64,000 nucleotides of DNA from assembly GCF_000092225.1 (NCBI RefSeq), contig NC_014158.1, positions 3,410,001 through 3,474,000 of the forward strand. Direction: 5' to 3'. Both the position numbers and the translations under genes were made by a program. A model generated the notes under the pieces. That model had not been told where the DNA came from, ran no database searches, and saw nothing but the letters and a program-made list of their open reading frames with translations. Shown here one piece after another: positions 53,381 to 62,004 of this stretch. Numbering within the stretch: the stretch's first letter is position 1; every line of letters starts with the position of its first letter. The DNA comes from Tsukamurella paurometabola DSM 20162 (GTDB taxonomy: Bacteria; Actinomycetota; Actinomycetes; Mycobacteriales; Mycobacteriaceae).

Positions 53381-54472
53381 GTGAAGGATGTCGTCGTGGT
53401 CGGTGCAGGCCAGGCCGGTCTCTCGGCCGCCTACTTCCTCCCGAGGTTCGGGATCAACGATTTCGAGGTTCTTGATCACAATTCGGGTCCGGGCGGCGCC
53501 TGGCGGCTGCGGTGGCCCTCGCTCACGCTCAAAGCGGCGAACCACGTGCACGATCTGCCGGGCTGGGGTTTGCATGACGCGTTGGGCAACCAGTGCGACG
53601 ACATCCCCGCTTCCACCGGCGTCGCCGAGTACTTCGGGGAGTACGAGAAGCGGTTCGCGCTGCCGGTCCGGCGGCCCGCGCACGTCGCGTCGATCACGCG
53701 CACGGGTGACGCTGACGCGCCCTTCCTGGTGTCCGGGACGCTGGGCGGTGCGCCCTACGCCGAGACCGCGCGGGCGGTGATCAACTGCACGGGCACCTGG
53801 GACCGGCCGTTCTGGCCGACGGTGCCGGGCGCCGGCACGTTCGCCGGACAGCAATTGCACGCCCACGACTACCGCACGGCAGAGCCCTTCGCGGGGAAGA
53901 CGGTGGCGGTGGTGGGCGCCGGTATCACCGCGGTGCAGTTGTTGCTGGAGATCGCTCAGGTGGCGGATACGGCGTGGTTCACGCGCCGCGAGGTGCAGTG
54001 GGACGAGACGCCGTTCGATCCGGACAAGGGTCGGCGCGCGGTGGCCCGGGTGGACGAGCGGGTGCGGGCGTGTCTGCCGCCCGGTTCGGTGGTCTCGGTG
54101 ACCGGCCTACCGGTCAATGATGCGATCCGCCGGGGCATCGCGGACGGAATCCTGGTGCGGCGGGCCATGTTCGCCTCTCTGACGCCCGACGGTCCGCTGC
54201 TCGCCGATGGCACGCTCGTGCGCGCGGACGTGATCCTGTGGTGCACCGGGTTCCGGTACTCGATGGATCACCTGGCGCCGCTGAACCTGCGGGCTCCGGG
54301 CGGCGGGATCGTGATGACCGGCCGGCTGGCGACCGAGGTGGCCGGCGAGCCCCGGCTGCACCTGTTGGGCTACGGCCCCTCCGCCTCGACCATCGGCGCG
54401 AACCGCGCCGGCAGAGAGGCCGCGAAGGCTGTCGCGGAGGCGACCGGCCCGCGCGAGGCCATCAGCGAATAG
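53381..54472 (+). CDS. FAD/NAD(P)-dependent oxidoreductase, flavin monooxygenase-like
   Basis: 363 residues. The N-terminal FAD loop VVVVGAGQAGLSAAYFL and a second dinucleotide loop VAVVGAGITAVQLLLEIA (about 170-190) are clear, with ILWCTGFRYSMDHL before the C-terminus. This fits the two-dinucleotide-fold flavin monooxygenase group. Substrate unknown. GTG 53381 has ACGAGG just upstream. Confidence 0.87.
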   Translation: MKDVVVVGAGQAGLSAAYFLPRFGINDFEVLDHNSGPGGAWRLRWPSLTLKAANHVHDLPGWGLHDALGNQCDDIPASTGVAEYFGEYEKRFALPVRRPAHVASITRTGDADAPFLVSGTLGGAPYAETARAVINCTGTWDRPFWPTVPGAGTFAGQQLHAHDYRTAEPFAGKTVAVVGAGITAVQLLLEIAQVADTAWFTRREVQWDETPFDPDKGRRAVARVDERVRACLPPGSVVSVTGLPVNDAIRRGIADGILVRRAMFASLTPDGPLLADGTLVRADVILWCTGFRYSMDHLAPLNLRAPGGGIVMTGRLATEVAGEPRLHLLGYGPSASTIGANRAGREAAKAVAEATGPREAISE

Positions 54473-54949
54473 CGCGCGGTTCTCCCTCTCCGACGGCCGT
54501 AGGAACAATTCCGCGCCCGCACGGCCGCGCACAATTCACGGGACGACGATGCGGCTCGAAAGCCGACCGTGAAATACCGGAATTCACCGCATTTTTTCCT
54601 GCGCGCCCGGGCTACGGCGCCGCGGAAATCGCCGCTGTGAGACGCGCAGGACGGGAGAATCCCGGAGCACTCAGCCGCGGACCGCAGCGCGAGCAATGCG
54701 CCGCATTCACCAGTCTCGGCCGATTCCGATCCCGGGACTGATCTCCCAATTCAGACAGGTGCGCCAAGTGGTCACAGCGCTCGTTACCCGTGACGCAGAT
54801 CATGAAACACCCTTCGTCGCAGAGGGCGCACGTGTGTGAAATGCGGAAATGCAGAAGTTGCGAAGGTCATCTACATATTTCGACGAGTGCACCGAGTTGC
54901 TTACCCCGTCCCCCCACGAAACTATTCGCAAGCCTCTAATCGTAGCTAA
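54473..54949. other. 480-bp non-coding stretch before the porin gene
   Basis: I see no credible gene here on either strand. The right end (54860-54949) is clearly AT-richer than its surroundings and should hold the porin promoter; TACATA near 54872 is one possible -10, but no -35 fits at normal spacing. The long upstream region suggests regulated expression of the porin. Confidence 0.5.
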
Positions 54950-54963
54950 AGGAAGGGTTCACC

Positions 54964-55674
54964 TTGACGTATCGGACGCGCGTTGCGACCGTCGCAGCGC
55001 TGGTGGGATTGTTCGCCTCAACCGCCGCGGCCGGCGGCGCAGCAGCTCAAGTGACACCGCAGCAGCCTTCAGGCCCCGTCAAGGGGGCGGTGCAGTACCT
55101 GAAGAACTCCGAGGGCGCTGCCGCGAAAATTGCATTGTTCGACATGAAGGCACGGATATTCCCACCCCTGGCGGGTGACCAGAAATCACGCCTGGCGTAC
55201 GTCGACGGGAAGGCGGAAACGTCGATCACCGCCGGCGAAGGGCTCACCTCCGCTTCGATCGAAGTCGGATACGTCGTGGCGTGCGGAGTGAAAGACGGAG
55301 GCTTCGAGTCGTGGATCGGCACCAATCAATCGATTGGATCGACGGTCGGAGCAGGAGCCGGGGGCGGTTTCGGCGGACCATTCCCCTGGGGCGGCGTAGG
55401 AGTCGGAGGCTCGGTCAACGGTCAACTCGGAATGAGTCAGAACCAGGTCATCAAGACCGCGCCCGGAACCATCCAATACTTCCCTGTTGGCGTCAAAGAG
55501 ATCGCGAATCCGAAACCGGGCGAGAAATTCGGCGTACGATTCGCCGAGAAGCGAATCAGTGTCGAAGGATGTATTGGCAGCGTGGACGCAGTCGCTTATG
55601 CGACCGGAAAACTGTCGACCCGCTACTTCGACGACGCCAAGACGGCGTACAGCGAAATCATCCGACTCGCGTAG
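54964..55674 (+). CDS. MspA-family outer-membrane (mycomembrane) porin
   Basis: 236 residues from TTG 54964 with AAGGAAGGG upstream. A signal peptide (to about residue 28, AGGAAA) is followed by about 205 residues rich in Gly and short beta segments. SIGSTVGAGAGGGFGGPFPWGG, and the end VEGCIGSVDAVAYATGKLS with conserved Cys-Gly context, match MspA-like octameric porins. It would admit small hydrophilic solutes through the mycolic acid layer. GC content looks lower than in neighbouring genes. Followed by a small HTH gene 30 bp downstream. Confidence 0.85.
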   Translation: MTYRTRVATVAALVGLFASTAAAGGAAAQVTPQQPSGPVKGAVQYLKNSEGAAAKIALFDMKARIFPPLAGDQKSRLAYVDGKAETSITAGEGLTSASIEVGYVVACGVKDGGFESWIGTNQSIGSTVGAGAGGGFGGPFPWGGVGVGGSVNGQLGMSQNQVIKTAPGTIQYFPVGVKEIANPKPGEKFGVRFAEKRISVEGCIGSVDAVAYATGKLSTRYFDDAKTAYSEIIRLA

Positions 55675-55704
55675 CGGTGAGATCCACCATCGAGGCACCG
55701 GACC

Positions 55705-55920
55705 GTGAGTAAAGTTCCGCGGCTCGTCTCCACCTCCGATGCAGCTCGGATGCTCAGCGTGTCGCCCCGCACCATCAATCGGTGGGCGGCCTCCGGCAAG
55801 CTCCCCGCAGTCGACCTTCCCAGTGGAACCCGCCGATTCCGTCTGGAAGACATCCAGGCCATCTGGTCCGTGAAGAAGAGCTGTGTCGCTGAGCCGGGAC
55901 GCGGTCGGAATCCCCGGTAG
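55705..55920 (+). CDS. Small excisionase/BldC-like helix-turn-helix protein
   Basis: 71 residues. LVSTSDAARMLSVSPRTINRWAASGKLPAVDLPSGTRRFRLEDIQAIW is a complete MerR-like winged HTH of the excisionase family, as in BldC and phage Xis. No integrase is nearby, so a transcriptional role like BldC is more likely than excision. GTG 55705 is 30 bp after the porin gene, so both may be co-transcribed and this protein may regulate the porin (inference). A strong terminator follows. Confidence 0.8.
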   Translation: MSKVPRLVSTSDAARMLSVSPRTINRWAASGKLPAVDLPSGTRRFRLEDIQAIWSVKKSCVAEPGRGRNPR

Positions 55921-55931
55921 TAGAACACCAC

Positions 55932-55968
55932 ACCGGGGCCCGCATGGACCATCCGTGCGGGCCCCGGT
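55932..55968. terminator. Terminator after the HTH gene
   Basis: Perfect 13-bp stem ACCGGGGCCCGCA / TGCGGGCCCCGGT with an 11-nt loop, between the HTH gene (plus) and eccB (minus). Confidence 0.8.
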
Positions 55969-56046
55969 TGGACTACCCGCTTCGTATCGGACCACGGCCG
56001 CGAGGCGATGAACCGGCCGAGGAGGCGATCGATTCCTGCCACATCA

Positions 56047-57465
56047 TCAGCGACTGATGGTGATCGGCGTTCCGTCGCGAGTCATCGCGGCCGACTTCGG
56101 ATCCAGGTCAGGCCCCTCCGGCAGGGCACCGAGTACGGACCAGGCGACCGGTCTGGCCTGGTGCATGAGTCCCAGCATCTGTGCCACCTCGGCATTCGGA
56201 ATACCGTATCGGACACCGGAATCGGAGACGTAGAACAGGCCGTCGCGACGATCGCCACCCGGCTGCGCCGCCAGCACGTATTCGCCGGTACCCGGCGGCA
56301 CATAGGCGAGGTCGAGGTCGTCACCGGCACCATCGGCCGCCGCCAGCGTGACCGGAGCACCGGGCGTGGGTAGCGCCCGGAAAGTACGAAGTTCTACTGT
56401 GCCACCGCCTTTTCCATCGGCGCCCGCGGCTACGCAGGCCACCGGGGCATCCTTGAGACCACGGATCTTCGGCCGCTGGTCGGGCAGATCGCGCACCGGT
56501 ACGCTGCGCACCGTCTTCGCGGCGGCGACCACGGCCGCGGGTACGGTCTCGATCGACGTGGCCCGGGCGTCTCCGGCACGAATCAGATCGGCCGCCCACC
56601 GTCCCACCGGCTGTACCCCGTCGGCCAGCACCACGTAGAGCCGTTCCCGGTCGGCGTCGGCCACCTTGACCACATCGCCGACGGCGCTCCCGGCGATCAC
56701 GGCGGAAGGCTGCCCCCGGCCGGCGATCTGGGGCACGGCGAGCGGGTCGGTCTCGGCGAAGGCGTTGAGCAGTGCGGCACTCACCGATCGGGCGCTTGCA
56801 CCGTCGAGGCCGGCGACCCTGCGGATCACGGGATCGTCGACGCTCACCGCGGCACGGACGCCCCCGAACAGCAGGTGATACTTCCCCTCCCGACTCACCA
56901 ACAGCGCGCCGTCGTCGGCGTCCCCCGAGGCGACCGATGTCACCAGCGTGTCCAGACGGTCGCGCTCCGCCGGCTTGTCGACCGGTGCCGGCGTGGTCCG
57001 GTCGCACAACAGCCACGGGGTCGCGCCCTCCTTCCACGCCGCGCTCGGTCCGAGAATCTGCGCCGGCGCACCGATGATGCCCACCTCGGGGCCGCGACGA
57101 TAGCTCTGCAGGCGCTTGTCCTTGACCTGGGCGGGCGAAGCCGCCTCACCGACCACCAGCCGCGCGGAGGCGAGTCCGGTGACCGGATGCAACACATCGT
57201 CGGACCGTACGTACAGGGCCCCGGACTCCTTCGCGAGCACGATCTTCGAGTTGCCGACCGCTCCCTGTGGCCGGATCAGTGCCAGCAACCCGCAGCCGCC
57301 TGTCACTACCAGGGCCAGGATCAGCCCGACGATCAGTGAGCGCGATTGCGAGGACATCGGATCGGAGATCATCCGAGGATCGCGACGCAATAGTGCGTGA
57401 TCCATCCTGCGCACCACGAAGCGGTACCCGCTGACCTGCGCACGGGTGGTCAATTGACGTCGCAT
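56047..57465 (-). CDS. eccB: Type VII secretion protein EccB
   Basis: 472 residues. The N-terminus RRQLTTRAQVSGYRFVVRRMDHALLRRD is the EccB hallmark; one transmembrane helix follows (SLIVGLILALVVTGGCGLLALI near 48-70), then a large periplasmic R-domain with GLTCD-like repeats (YHLLFGGVRAAV, YVSDSGVRYGIPN) and two cysteines. EccB is part of the ESX membrane complex with EccC, EccD and EccE. ATG 57465 follows GGAGGGG; an upstream frame to 57561 is not needed. Divergent from eccE. Confidence 0.93.
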   Translation of the reverse strand: MRRQLTTRAQVSGYRFVVRRMDHALLRRDPRMISDPMSSQSRSLIVGLILALVVTGGCGLLALIRPQGAVGNSKIVLAKESGALYVRSDDVLHPVTGLASARLVVGEAASPAQVKDKRLQSYRRGPEVGIIGAPAQILGPSAAWKEGATPWLLCDRTTPAPVDKPAERDRLDTLVTSVASGDADDGALLVSREGKYHLLFGGVRAAVSVDDPVIRRVAGLDGASARSVSAALLNAFAETDPLAVPQIAGRGQPSAVIAGSAVGDVVKVADADRERLYVVLADGVQPVGRWAADLIRAGDARATSIETVPAAVVAAAKTVRSVPVRDLPDQRPKIRGLKDAPVACVAAGADGKGGGTVELRTFRALPTPGAPVTLAAADGAGDDLDLAYVPPGTGEYVLAAQPGGDRRDGLFYVSDSGVRYGIPNAEVAQMLGLMHQARPVAWSVLGALPEGPDLDPKSAAMTRDGTPITISR

Positions 57466-57596
57466 CGATTCGACCCCTCCCCCAAGGTGCACCGTGGCCC
57501 GCTTTCCCCAAAGCGAGCCTTGCGATCCGAACAGTACGGTATTTTGTCGCCACGGCGGCACGTTTCGGGGGAGACGGCCGGATCGGGGGATGATTC

Positions 57597-59111
57597 ATGG
57601 AACAGACTTTCTCGTCACGGACCACCGGCGTCGCGCATTCGGTGCCGAGTACCGCACCCGCAGCGCTCACGGCACCCCCACGGTGGGAACGCCGGAGATG
57701 GCCTGCCGCGGGTGCGGTCCTGTTCGCGGAGGGCTCGGCGGCAGCCGTCGGCCTCGGCGCGGCGGCGGCGGGCGCACCGCACTGGGCGGCAGCGACCGCC
57801 GCCCTGGCGGTCGGCGGTGCCAGCCTCACCCGGCGCCACGGTGTCTCCGCTGCCGAGTGGGTGGCGCAGCGTCTGCACCGCCCGCCGAAGGTCGTCCACG
57901 CCACCGGCGCCGCACCCTATCCCGGCGGCGGTGACATCGGCGTTCGCCATGAGAACGGTCTGCTCACTGCGGTTCTCGCGCCGGTACCCGGCGCCGCGCG
58001 AGTGATAGCACTGCGTGGTCGTGATGACCCGGCAGTACCACTCGATGTGCTCTCGCGTGCCCTCCGGCATGCCGACACCCCCGCCGCCAGGATCGACGTC
58101 GTGTTCGCCGGCGGCCGGGCACCGTCGAACCCGGTCGGACCACGGCAGCGCTACCAGGCGCTGCTCGGCCCGATCGCCCGGTGGGCGCTCAGCGACCTGC
58201 GGATCGCCGTCTCCATCGACCCGTCCGACTGTGCAGCGGCGATCGCGCGCCGGCGAGGCGACGAGAGCGCCGTGGTCGCCCTCGCCGCTCGCCGGATCGC
58301 GGATGCACTGGCGGCAGAGGGAATCGCGACCATCCCCGTGGGGGCCGCGCAGCTGTCCACACTCGTGGTCACAGAGCCCGCCGGTGCAGTGCACGCCGAC
58401 CCGGATGCGCTCGCCGCGGGTGATCTCGACCATCTGCTGATCCGTGCCGACCCGTACGCGACGGCGGGTATCACTCTGCGCCGCAGCGACGACCGCGGGG
58501 ACCGCCGGTCGTCGGGCGTCCGGGTCGCGGCATGGTTGCACCCCGCCGCCACCATCGGCTCCGCCGAGCGGACCGGCAACAGCGAGGTCACCGGCGCTAC
58601 GGCTGCCCTACGCGCGCTCCACGTTCCGTTGGCGGGATGCGGCCAGCTGCTCGGCGCCGACACCTTCGGCGGTCCGGTCGCCGCTCGGCTGCACGGGGCC
58701 GGCGTGCGCACGGTCTGGGCCTCGGTTGCCGACGATCCCGCGCGGCAGCTCGTCGAGCGAGCCGTCGCGACCGGGGCGCGCGTGCTGATCGTCACCGGCC
58801 GGCCCGCGATGTGGGCACCCCTGGTGAAATGGGCCAATGCCCCAGAGGCACTGTGGATCTCGGGCTGGCGGTATCCGGCCGCCCCGCAATTCTCCGCACT
58901 CGGACCGGCCGACTACACGGTCACGGTGTTGGACGGGACGGCAGCGGGCCTGACACCGGGTTCGATGGAGCCCACCGGCACGGTATGGCGGATGGAGACG
59001 CTCGGCATCTCCCCCGTGATGGAGGCCGACGTGGTGCTCAGCCAGCCGCAGCCGGGCATGCTCACGGTACGCACCGACGGCGGCGCGGCGACGGTCCGCC
59101 TGGTGGCCTGA
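57597..59111 (+). CDS. eccE: Type VII secretion protein EccE
   Basis: 504 residues. Two hydrophobic segments near the N-terminus (WPAAGAVLFAEGSAAAVGLGAAAA, AATAALAVGGASL) precede a cytosolic/peripheral domain containing GVRHENGLLTAVLAPVPGAARV, VRVAAWLHPAAT and VGPRQRYQALLGPIARWAL, as in EccE at the rim of the ESX core complex. ATG 57597 with GGGGGAT upstream. Its position opposite to eccB with a shared 131-bp promoter region, and facing the esx operon, differs from Mtb ESX loci, where eccE is usually downstream of mycP. Confidence 0.85.
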   Translation: MEQTFSSRTTGVAHSVPSTAPAALTAPPRWERRRWPAAGAVLFAEGSAAAVGLGAAAAGAPHWAAATAALAVGGASLTRRHGVSAAEWVAQRLHRPPKVVHATGAAPYPGGGDIGVRHENGLLTAVLAPVPGAARVIALRGRDDPAVPLDVLSRALRHADTPAARIDVVFAGGRAPSNPVGPRQRYQALLGPIARWALSDLRIAVSIDPSDCAAAIARRRGDESAVVALAARRIADALAAEGIATIPVGAAQLSTLVVTEPAGAVHADPDALAAGDLDHLLIRADPYATAGITLRRSDDRGDRRSSGVRVAAWLHPAATIGSAERTGNSEVTGATAALRALHVPLAGCGQLLGADTFGGPVAARLHGAGVRTVWASVADDPARQLVERAVATGARVLIVTGRPAMWAPLVKWANAPEALWISGWRYPAAPQFSALGPADYTVTVLDGTAAGLTPGSMEPTGTVWRMETLGISPVMEADVVLSQPQPGMLTVRTDGGAATVRLVA

Positions 59112-59125
59112 GCGGAGCCGAGACA

Positions 59126-59165
59126 ATGACGGAGCCCGGCGACCGTGATCGCCGGGCTCCGTCAT
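59126..59165. terminator. Bidirectional terminator between eccE and esxA-like gene
   Basis: Perfect 17-bp stem (59126-59142 and 59149-59165) with loop CCGTGA, between the convergent eccE and esx transcripts. Confidence 0.85.
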
Positions 59166-59172
59166 CGCGCCA

Positions 59173-59475
59173 CTAGGCCGACTGCCAGCCGTTGGCCGCC
59201 TTCTGGTTCGTGGCCTGCATGTTGTCGACCGCGTTACTCGCCGCCATGCTCACGCTGTTGAGCAAACGATTGATCTCTTCGAAGCTGTCGTTCCATTTCG
59301 CCTGCACCGCCTGGTACGCGGTAGCGGACTGCTCGTCCTGCCAGGCGTTGTCGAACTTGTTCTGCACCTGACGAATCGAATCGCCCTGCTGGGTGAGTAG
59401 GCCGTACTTGCGGTTGATGTCGTCGAGACCGCTGCGGATCTCGTCGTAGTTGTACTTGATGAAGTCACCGGACAT
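59173..59475 (-). CDS. WXG100 protein, EsxA-like
   Basis: 100-residue helical hairpin. In the turn the usual W-x-G is W-Q-D (KFDNAWQDEQSATAYQA), the main deviation from the family. Helix 2 reads AKWNDSFEEINRLLNSVSMAASNAV. There is no C-terminal YxxxD/E signal, as expected for the EsxA partner. It is 30 bp after the EsxB-like gene; the two would form the secreted heterodimer. SD GGAGGAG precedes ATG 59475. Confidence 0.85.
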   Translation of the reverse strand: MSGDFIKYNYDEIRSGLDDINRKYGLLTQQGDSIRQVQNKFDNAWQDEQSATAYQAVQAKWNDSFEEINRLLNSVSMAASNAVDNMQATNQKAANGWQSA

Positions 59476-59505
59476 GATCTCTCCTCCTTCTGTATTCGGT
59501 CGTGA

Positions 59506-59814
59506 TCAGAGCGACAGCGTCGCGCCGATCGAGTTCAAGTCCTGCTCGCTCTCGGCTTCGGTGGTGTTGTAGCTCACGGTGTTTCCGGCGAGCATCGAGC
59601 TGATGTCGTTGATCGCGGTGTTGAGCTTCATGGTGTTCTCGTCCCACCGCGTCATCACGGTGTTGAACGCGATCTGCGCCGTTCCCACCCAGGCGCTGCG
59701 CGTCATCTCCACGTCGGAGCGCAGCTGAGCGAGAACGCTGTTCATCTGCGCACCGAGCTCCTCGAGCGAATCGGCGCCGGCCTTCATCTCGGCCAGTTCG
59801 GCTGATGTCCCCAT
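59506..59814 (-). CDS. WXG100 protein, EsxB-like with YxxxE secretion signal
   Basis: 102 residues. WXG motif intact in MTRSAWVGTAQIAFNTVM; the C-terminal part has YNTTEAESE, fitting the YxxxD/E export signal carried by the EsxB (CFP-10) partner. ATG 59814 has AGAAGG upstream. It lies 69 bp after the EspG-like gene; that gap may hold an internal promoter or processing site, since esx pairs are usually highly expressed. Confidence 0.87.
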   Translation of the reverse strand: MGTSAELAEMKAGADSLEELGAQMNSVLAQLRSDVEMTRSAWVGTAQIAFNTVMTRWDENTMKLNTAINDISSMLAGNTVSYNTTEAESEQDLNSIGATLSL

Positions 59815-59883
59815 TTTCCTTCTCCTCCCACCGGCCGGGCCGGCATCGTCGGACCTCGCCCCGATGGCGCAGTCCGTCCCCCG

Positions 59884-60609
59884 CTACGGCATCCAGCCGC
59901 CACCGGGAAGTTCTTCGCAGGCGCGCCGCAGCGCCTTGCCGATACGGTGGGCGGTGCCCTCCGCGATCGCGATCCATCCGTCCCCACCGGGTCCGTCGTT
60001 CGCCGACAGTGCGACGATCCGGCCCGGGGCGCCGTCGATCACCGCGACCGTCACCGGTAGCCGCCGCTCACCGACATGCAGGGTGAATTCACAGGCCCGC
60101 ACGCAGGTGGCGAAGGCGCGGCCGATGAGCCGCGCGGACTCGGATTCCACGCCGATCCGGCGCAGTTCCGACGCGATCTCGGCAGCATCGCCCCCGCACG
60201 TGAGAGCCGTATGCCCCGGGCCCGCGGCGAACGACGCCGCCACGACCGGATCTGCGGCGGGCGCTGCGCCGAGCAGTGGTTCCACCAGCCGGGCCAGTTG
60301 CGTCGCGGAGCCGTCGCAATACGGCAGGTCGACGCTGGCGGTACCCGCCCGGCGCACCACCCGCGCTGTGATCTCGCGCGCCCGTGCCAGACACAGTTTG
60401 GCGCCCAGTTCGCCGGTGGCCCGCCCCTCGATCCGCACCTCGGGCAGCACGAGCACGTGCAACGCGGCGAGTTCGTCATCGGAGAGCTCGATGTCGGGAG
60501 GCGTTGCGGACGATTCTGATCCGACTCTCGGATCCGGTGGGGACCACAGCACCGGTGGGATCTCCGTACCGAACCGGGCCCGGAGCGCGGATACCGCATG
60601 CACCGTCAC
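59884..60609 (-). CDS. EspG-like ESX secretion-associated chaperone
   Basis: 241 residues of mixed alpha/beta pattern with no signal or membrane segment. ALHVLVLPEVRIEGRAT, VRACEFTLHVGERRLPVTVAVIDG and WIAIAEGTAHRIGKALRRACEELPGG resemble the EspG family, cytosolic chaperones that bind PE-PPE dimers. Position right after the PE-like and PPE-like genes (4-bp overlap with the latter) supports this. Sequence similarity is diffuse, so moderate confidence. Confidence 0.6.
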   Translation of the reverse strand: MTVHAVSALRARFGTEIPPVLWSPPDPRVGSESSATPPDIELSDDELAALHVLVLPEVRIEGRATGELGAKLCLARAREITARVVRRAGTASVDLPYCDGSATQLARLVEPLLGAAPAADPVVAASFAAGPGHTALTCGGDAAEIASELRRIGVESESARLIGRAFATCVRACEFTLHVGERRLPVTVAVIDGAPGRIVALSANDGPGGDGWIAIAEGTAHRIGKALRRACEELPGGGWMP

Positions 60610-61616
60610 AGTGCCTCCTCGACCATCTCATCGCCCTGGTCGCCGAGCACGCCGGGAGCCGTGTGCACCACGAACGCCTCGGGCAGGTCGTCGTCCGAGT
60701 GCGAGGGCACTGCTCCCGACGGATGCACCGACGATCTGGTCGCGGCTCCCGCCGCCGCACCGGCGCCGAGCATGCCGGCCGGCATCATCGGGAAGCCGCG
60801 GCCGGTGTTCCCGGTCGATGACGCCGCGACGGGCCGCGTCGCAGTACCGCCCTGCTCGCGGTGTGGTGTGGTCGCGGCGTACCCGCCGAGCGGCGTGGGC
60901 GGAACACCCACTCCTCCGCCGCCGGCACCACCGGTTCCCGACCCCGCCTTGCTCTTGCCCTTCTCCCGCGCCTTGTCCGCGGTCTTGAGCTTCGGAGCAT
61001 CGGTGAACCGCCAGGCCTTGCTCAGCGGCACGGCCGCCTTCTCGAATCCGACCATCACCGCAGCCGCCGTACCGTGCGCCTGCTGCTCGACCCGCTCCGA
61101 ATCCGCTGCGGCACCGGCGAGTGCGGCCACGGCAGGATCTGCGCCGCCCGCCGCAGCAGCGGCCTGCGCGGTCTCCCGGTCGGTCCGCATGCGTTCCGCA
61201 TCGGCGACCGAGGGCATCGCGCGGGCCGCGGTCTCGTAGGCCGCCGCCTGCCCGGCGAGCTTCGCCGCGTATTCGGCGAGGTCTGCCGCGTGCCGGGCGA
61301 GCCACCGTGCGTATTCGGGCAACGGCCCGGTGCGGCGGCGCTGTTTGTCGGCGGCGGCCGCAGCGGCCTCCGTTCCGCTCCGCGCGCGAGCATCCGTCAC
61401 GCCTCCGGCATCGAGCGAGGCGTCCAGTTTGACCAGGAGCTTGTCCAGCGCGACGGCCGCGGCCCCGTAGGCGGAGGCCAGGCGTGCGGTCTCCTGGGCC
61501 GCCGTGGACAGCGGACCCGCTCCGGCTCCGCCCGTCAGCTCGGCGGCGAGCCGCTCCGTGGGGCGCGAATACCAGTCGACGCCGGTGAAGCCCGGCGGCT
61601 GCGGGTCGGACTGCAT
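60606..61616 (-). CDS. PPE-like ESX substrate
   Basis: 336 residues. FTGVDWYSRPTERLAAELTGGAGAGPLSTAAQETARLASAYGAAAVALDKLL corresponds to the start of a PPE domain (here PTER instead of PPE), mostly helical to residue 200. A Lys- and Gly-rich linker follows (KAREKGKSKAGSGTGGAGGGG), then a tail RGFPMMPAGMLGAGAAAG...EAFVVHTAPGVLGD. A similar MMP-x-G-AAAG tail ends the large substrate at 62005. It lies 2 bp after the PE-like gene, the classical PE-PPE order. Confidence 0.75.
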   Translation of the reverse strand: MQSDPQPPGFTGVDWYSRPTERLAAELTGGAGAGPLSTAAQETARLASAYGAAAVALDKLLVKLDASLDAGGVTDARARSGTEAAAAAADKQRRRTGPLPEYARWLARHAADLAEYAAKLAGQAAAYETAARAMPSVADAERMRTDRETAQAAAAAGGADPAVAALAGAAADSERVEQQAHGTAAAVMVGFEKAAVPLSKAWRFTDAPKLKTADKAREKGKSKAGSGTGGAGGGGVGVPPTPLGGYAATTPHREQGGTATRPVAASSTGNTGRGFPMMPAGMLGAGAAAGAATRSSVHPSGAVPSHSDDDLPEAFVVHTAPGVLGDQGDEMVEEAL

Positions 61617-61618
61617 CG

Positions 61619-61930
61619 TCAGATCTCCAGGCGCACCGTGTCGGCGAGGTCGGAGTCCTGCCGCTGCACCGTATCCGCGTGGCGCGTGAGTGCCTCACCG
61701 AGCACCCGCAGGTCGGTCACGGCGGTCTCGCCGAGCGCGCGCTGCGCCACCCCTATCTCGGATGTCGTGCGCGCCACCGCGGTCGAGACCTCGTCACGCC
61801 CGGTGGCGGCGGGCTCGGCATGCGCTGCGAACCGCTCCTGCGCACCGCGCAGGTCTTCGACGATCCGCTCGATGCCCCGCGCCACGTCACGGACCTCCTG
61901 CGGCGCCATGCTGAGTCTGCTGTCGCTCAT
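61619..61930 (-). CDS. PE-like ESX substrate
   Basis: 103 helical residues without signal peptide. LSMAPQEVRDVARGIERIVEDLRGAQERFAAHAEPAATGRDEVSTAVARTTSEIG has the PE-domain pattern (conserved DEVS-AVA turn). It precedes the PPE-like and EspG-like genes, so it is probably the dimer partner of the PPE-like protein. No WXG motif. 74 bp separate it from the preceding large-substrate gene. Confidence 0.7.
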   Translation of the reverse strand: MSDSRLSMAPQEVRDVARGIERIVEDLRGAQERFAAHAEPAATGRDEVSTAVARTTSEIGVAQRALGETAVTDLRVLGEALTRHADTVQRQDSDLADTVRLEI

Positions 61931-62004
61931 GGTGTTCCACTCCCCCCGAAGTCGTTCCAGTCATTAGACGCACCGGAGTCCGGTGCGGTTCCGTCCGATC
62001 GTGG

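Noticed and set aside
55705-55920. Phage excisionase gene
   Set aside because: No integrase, phage genes or att repeats nearby; BldC-type regulator is the simpler reading.
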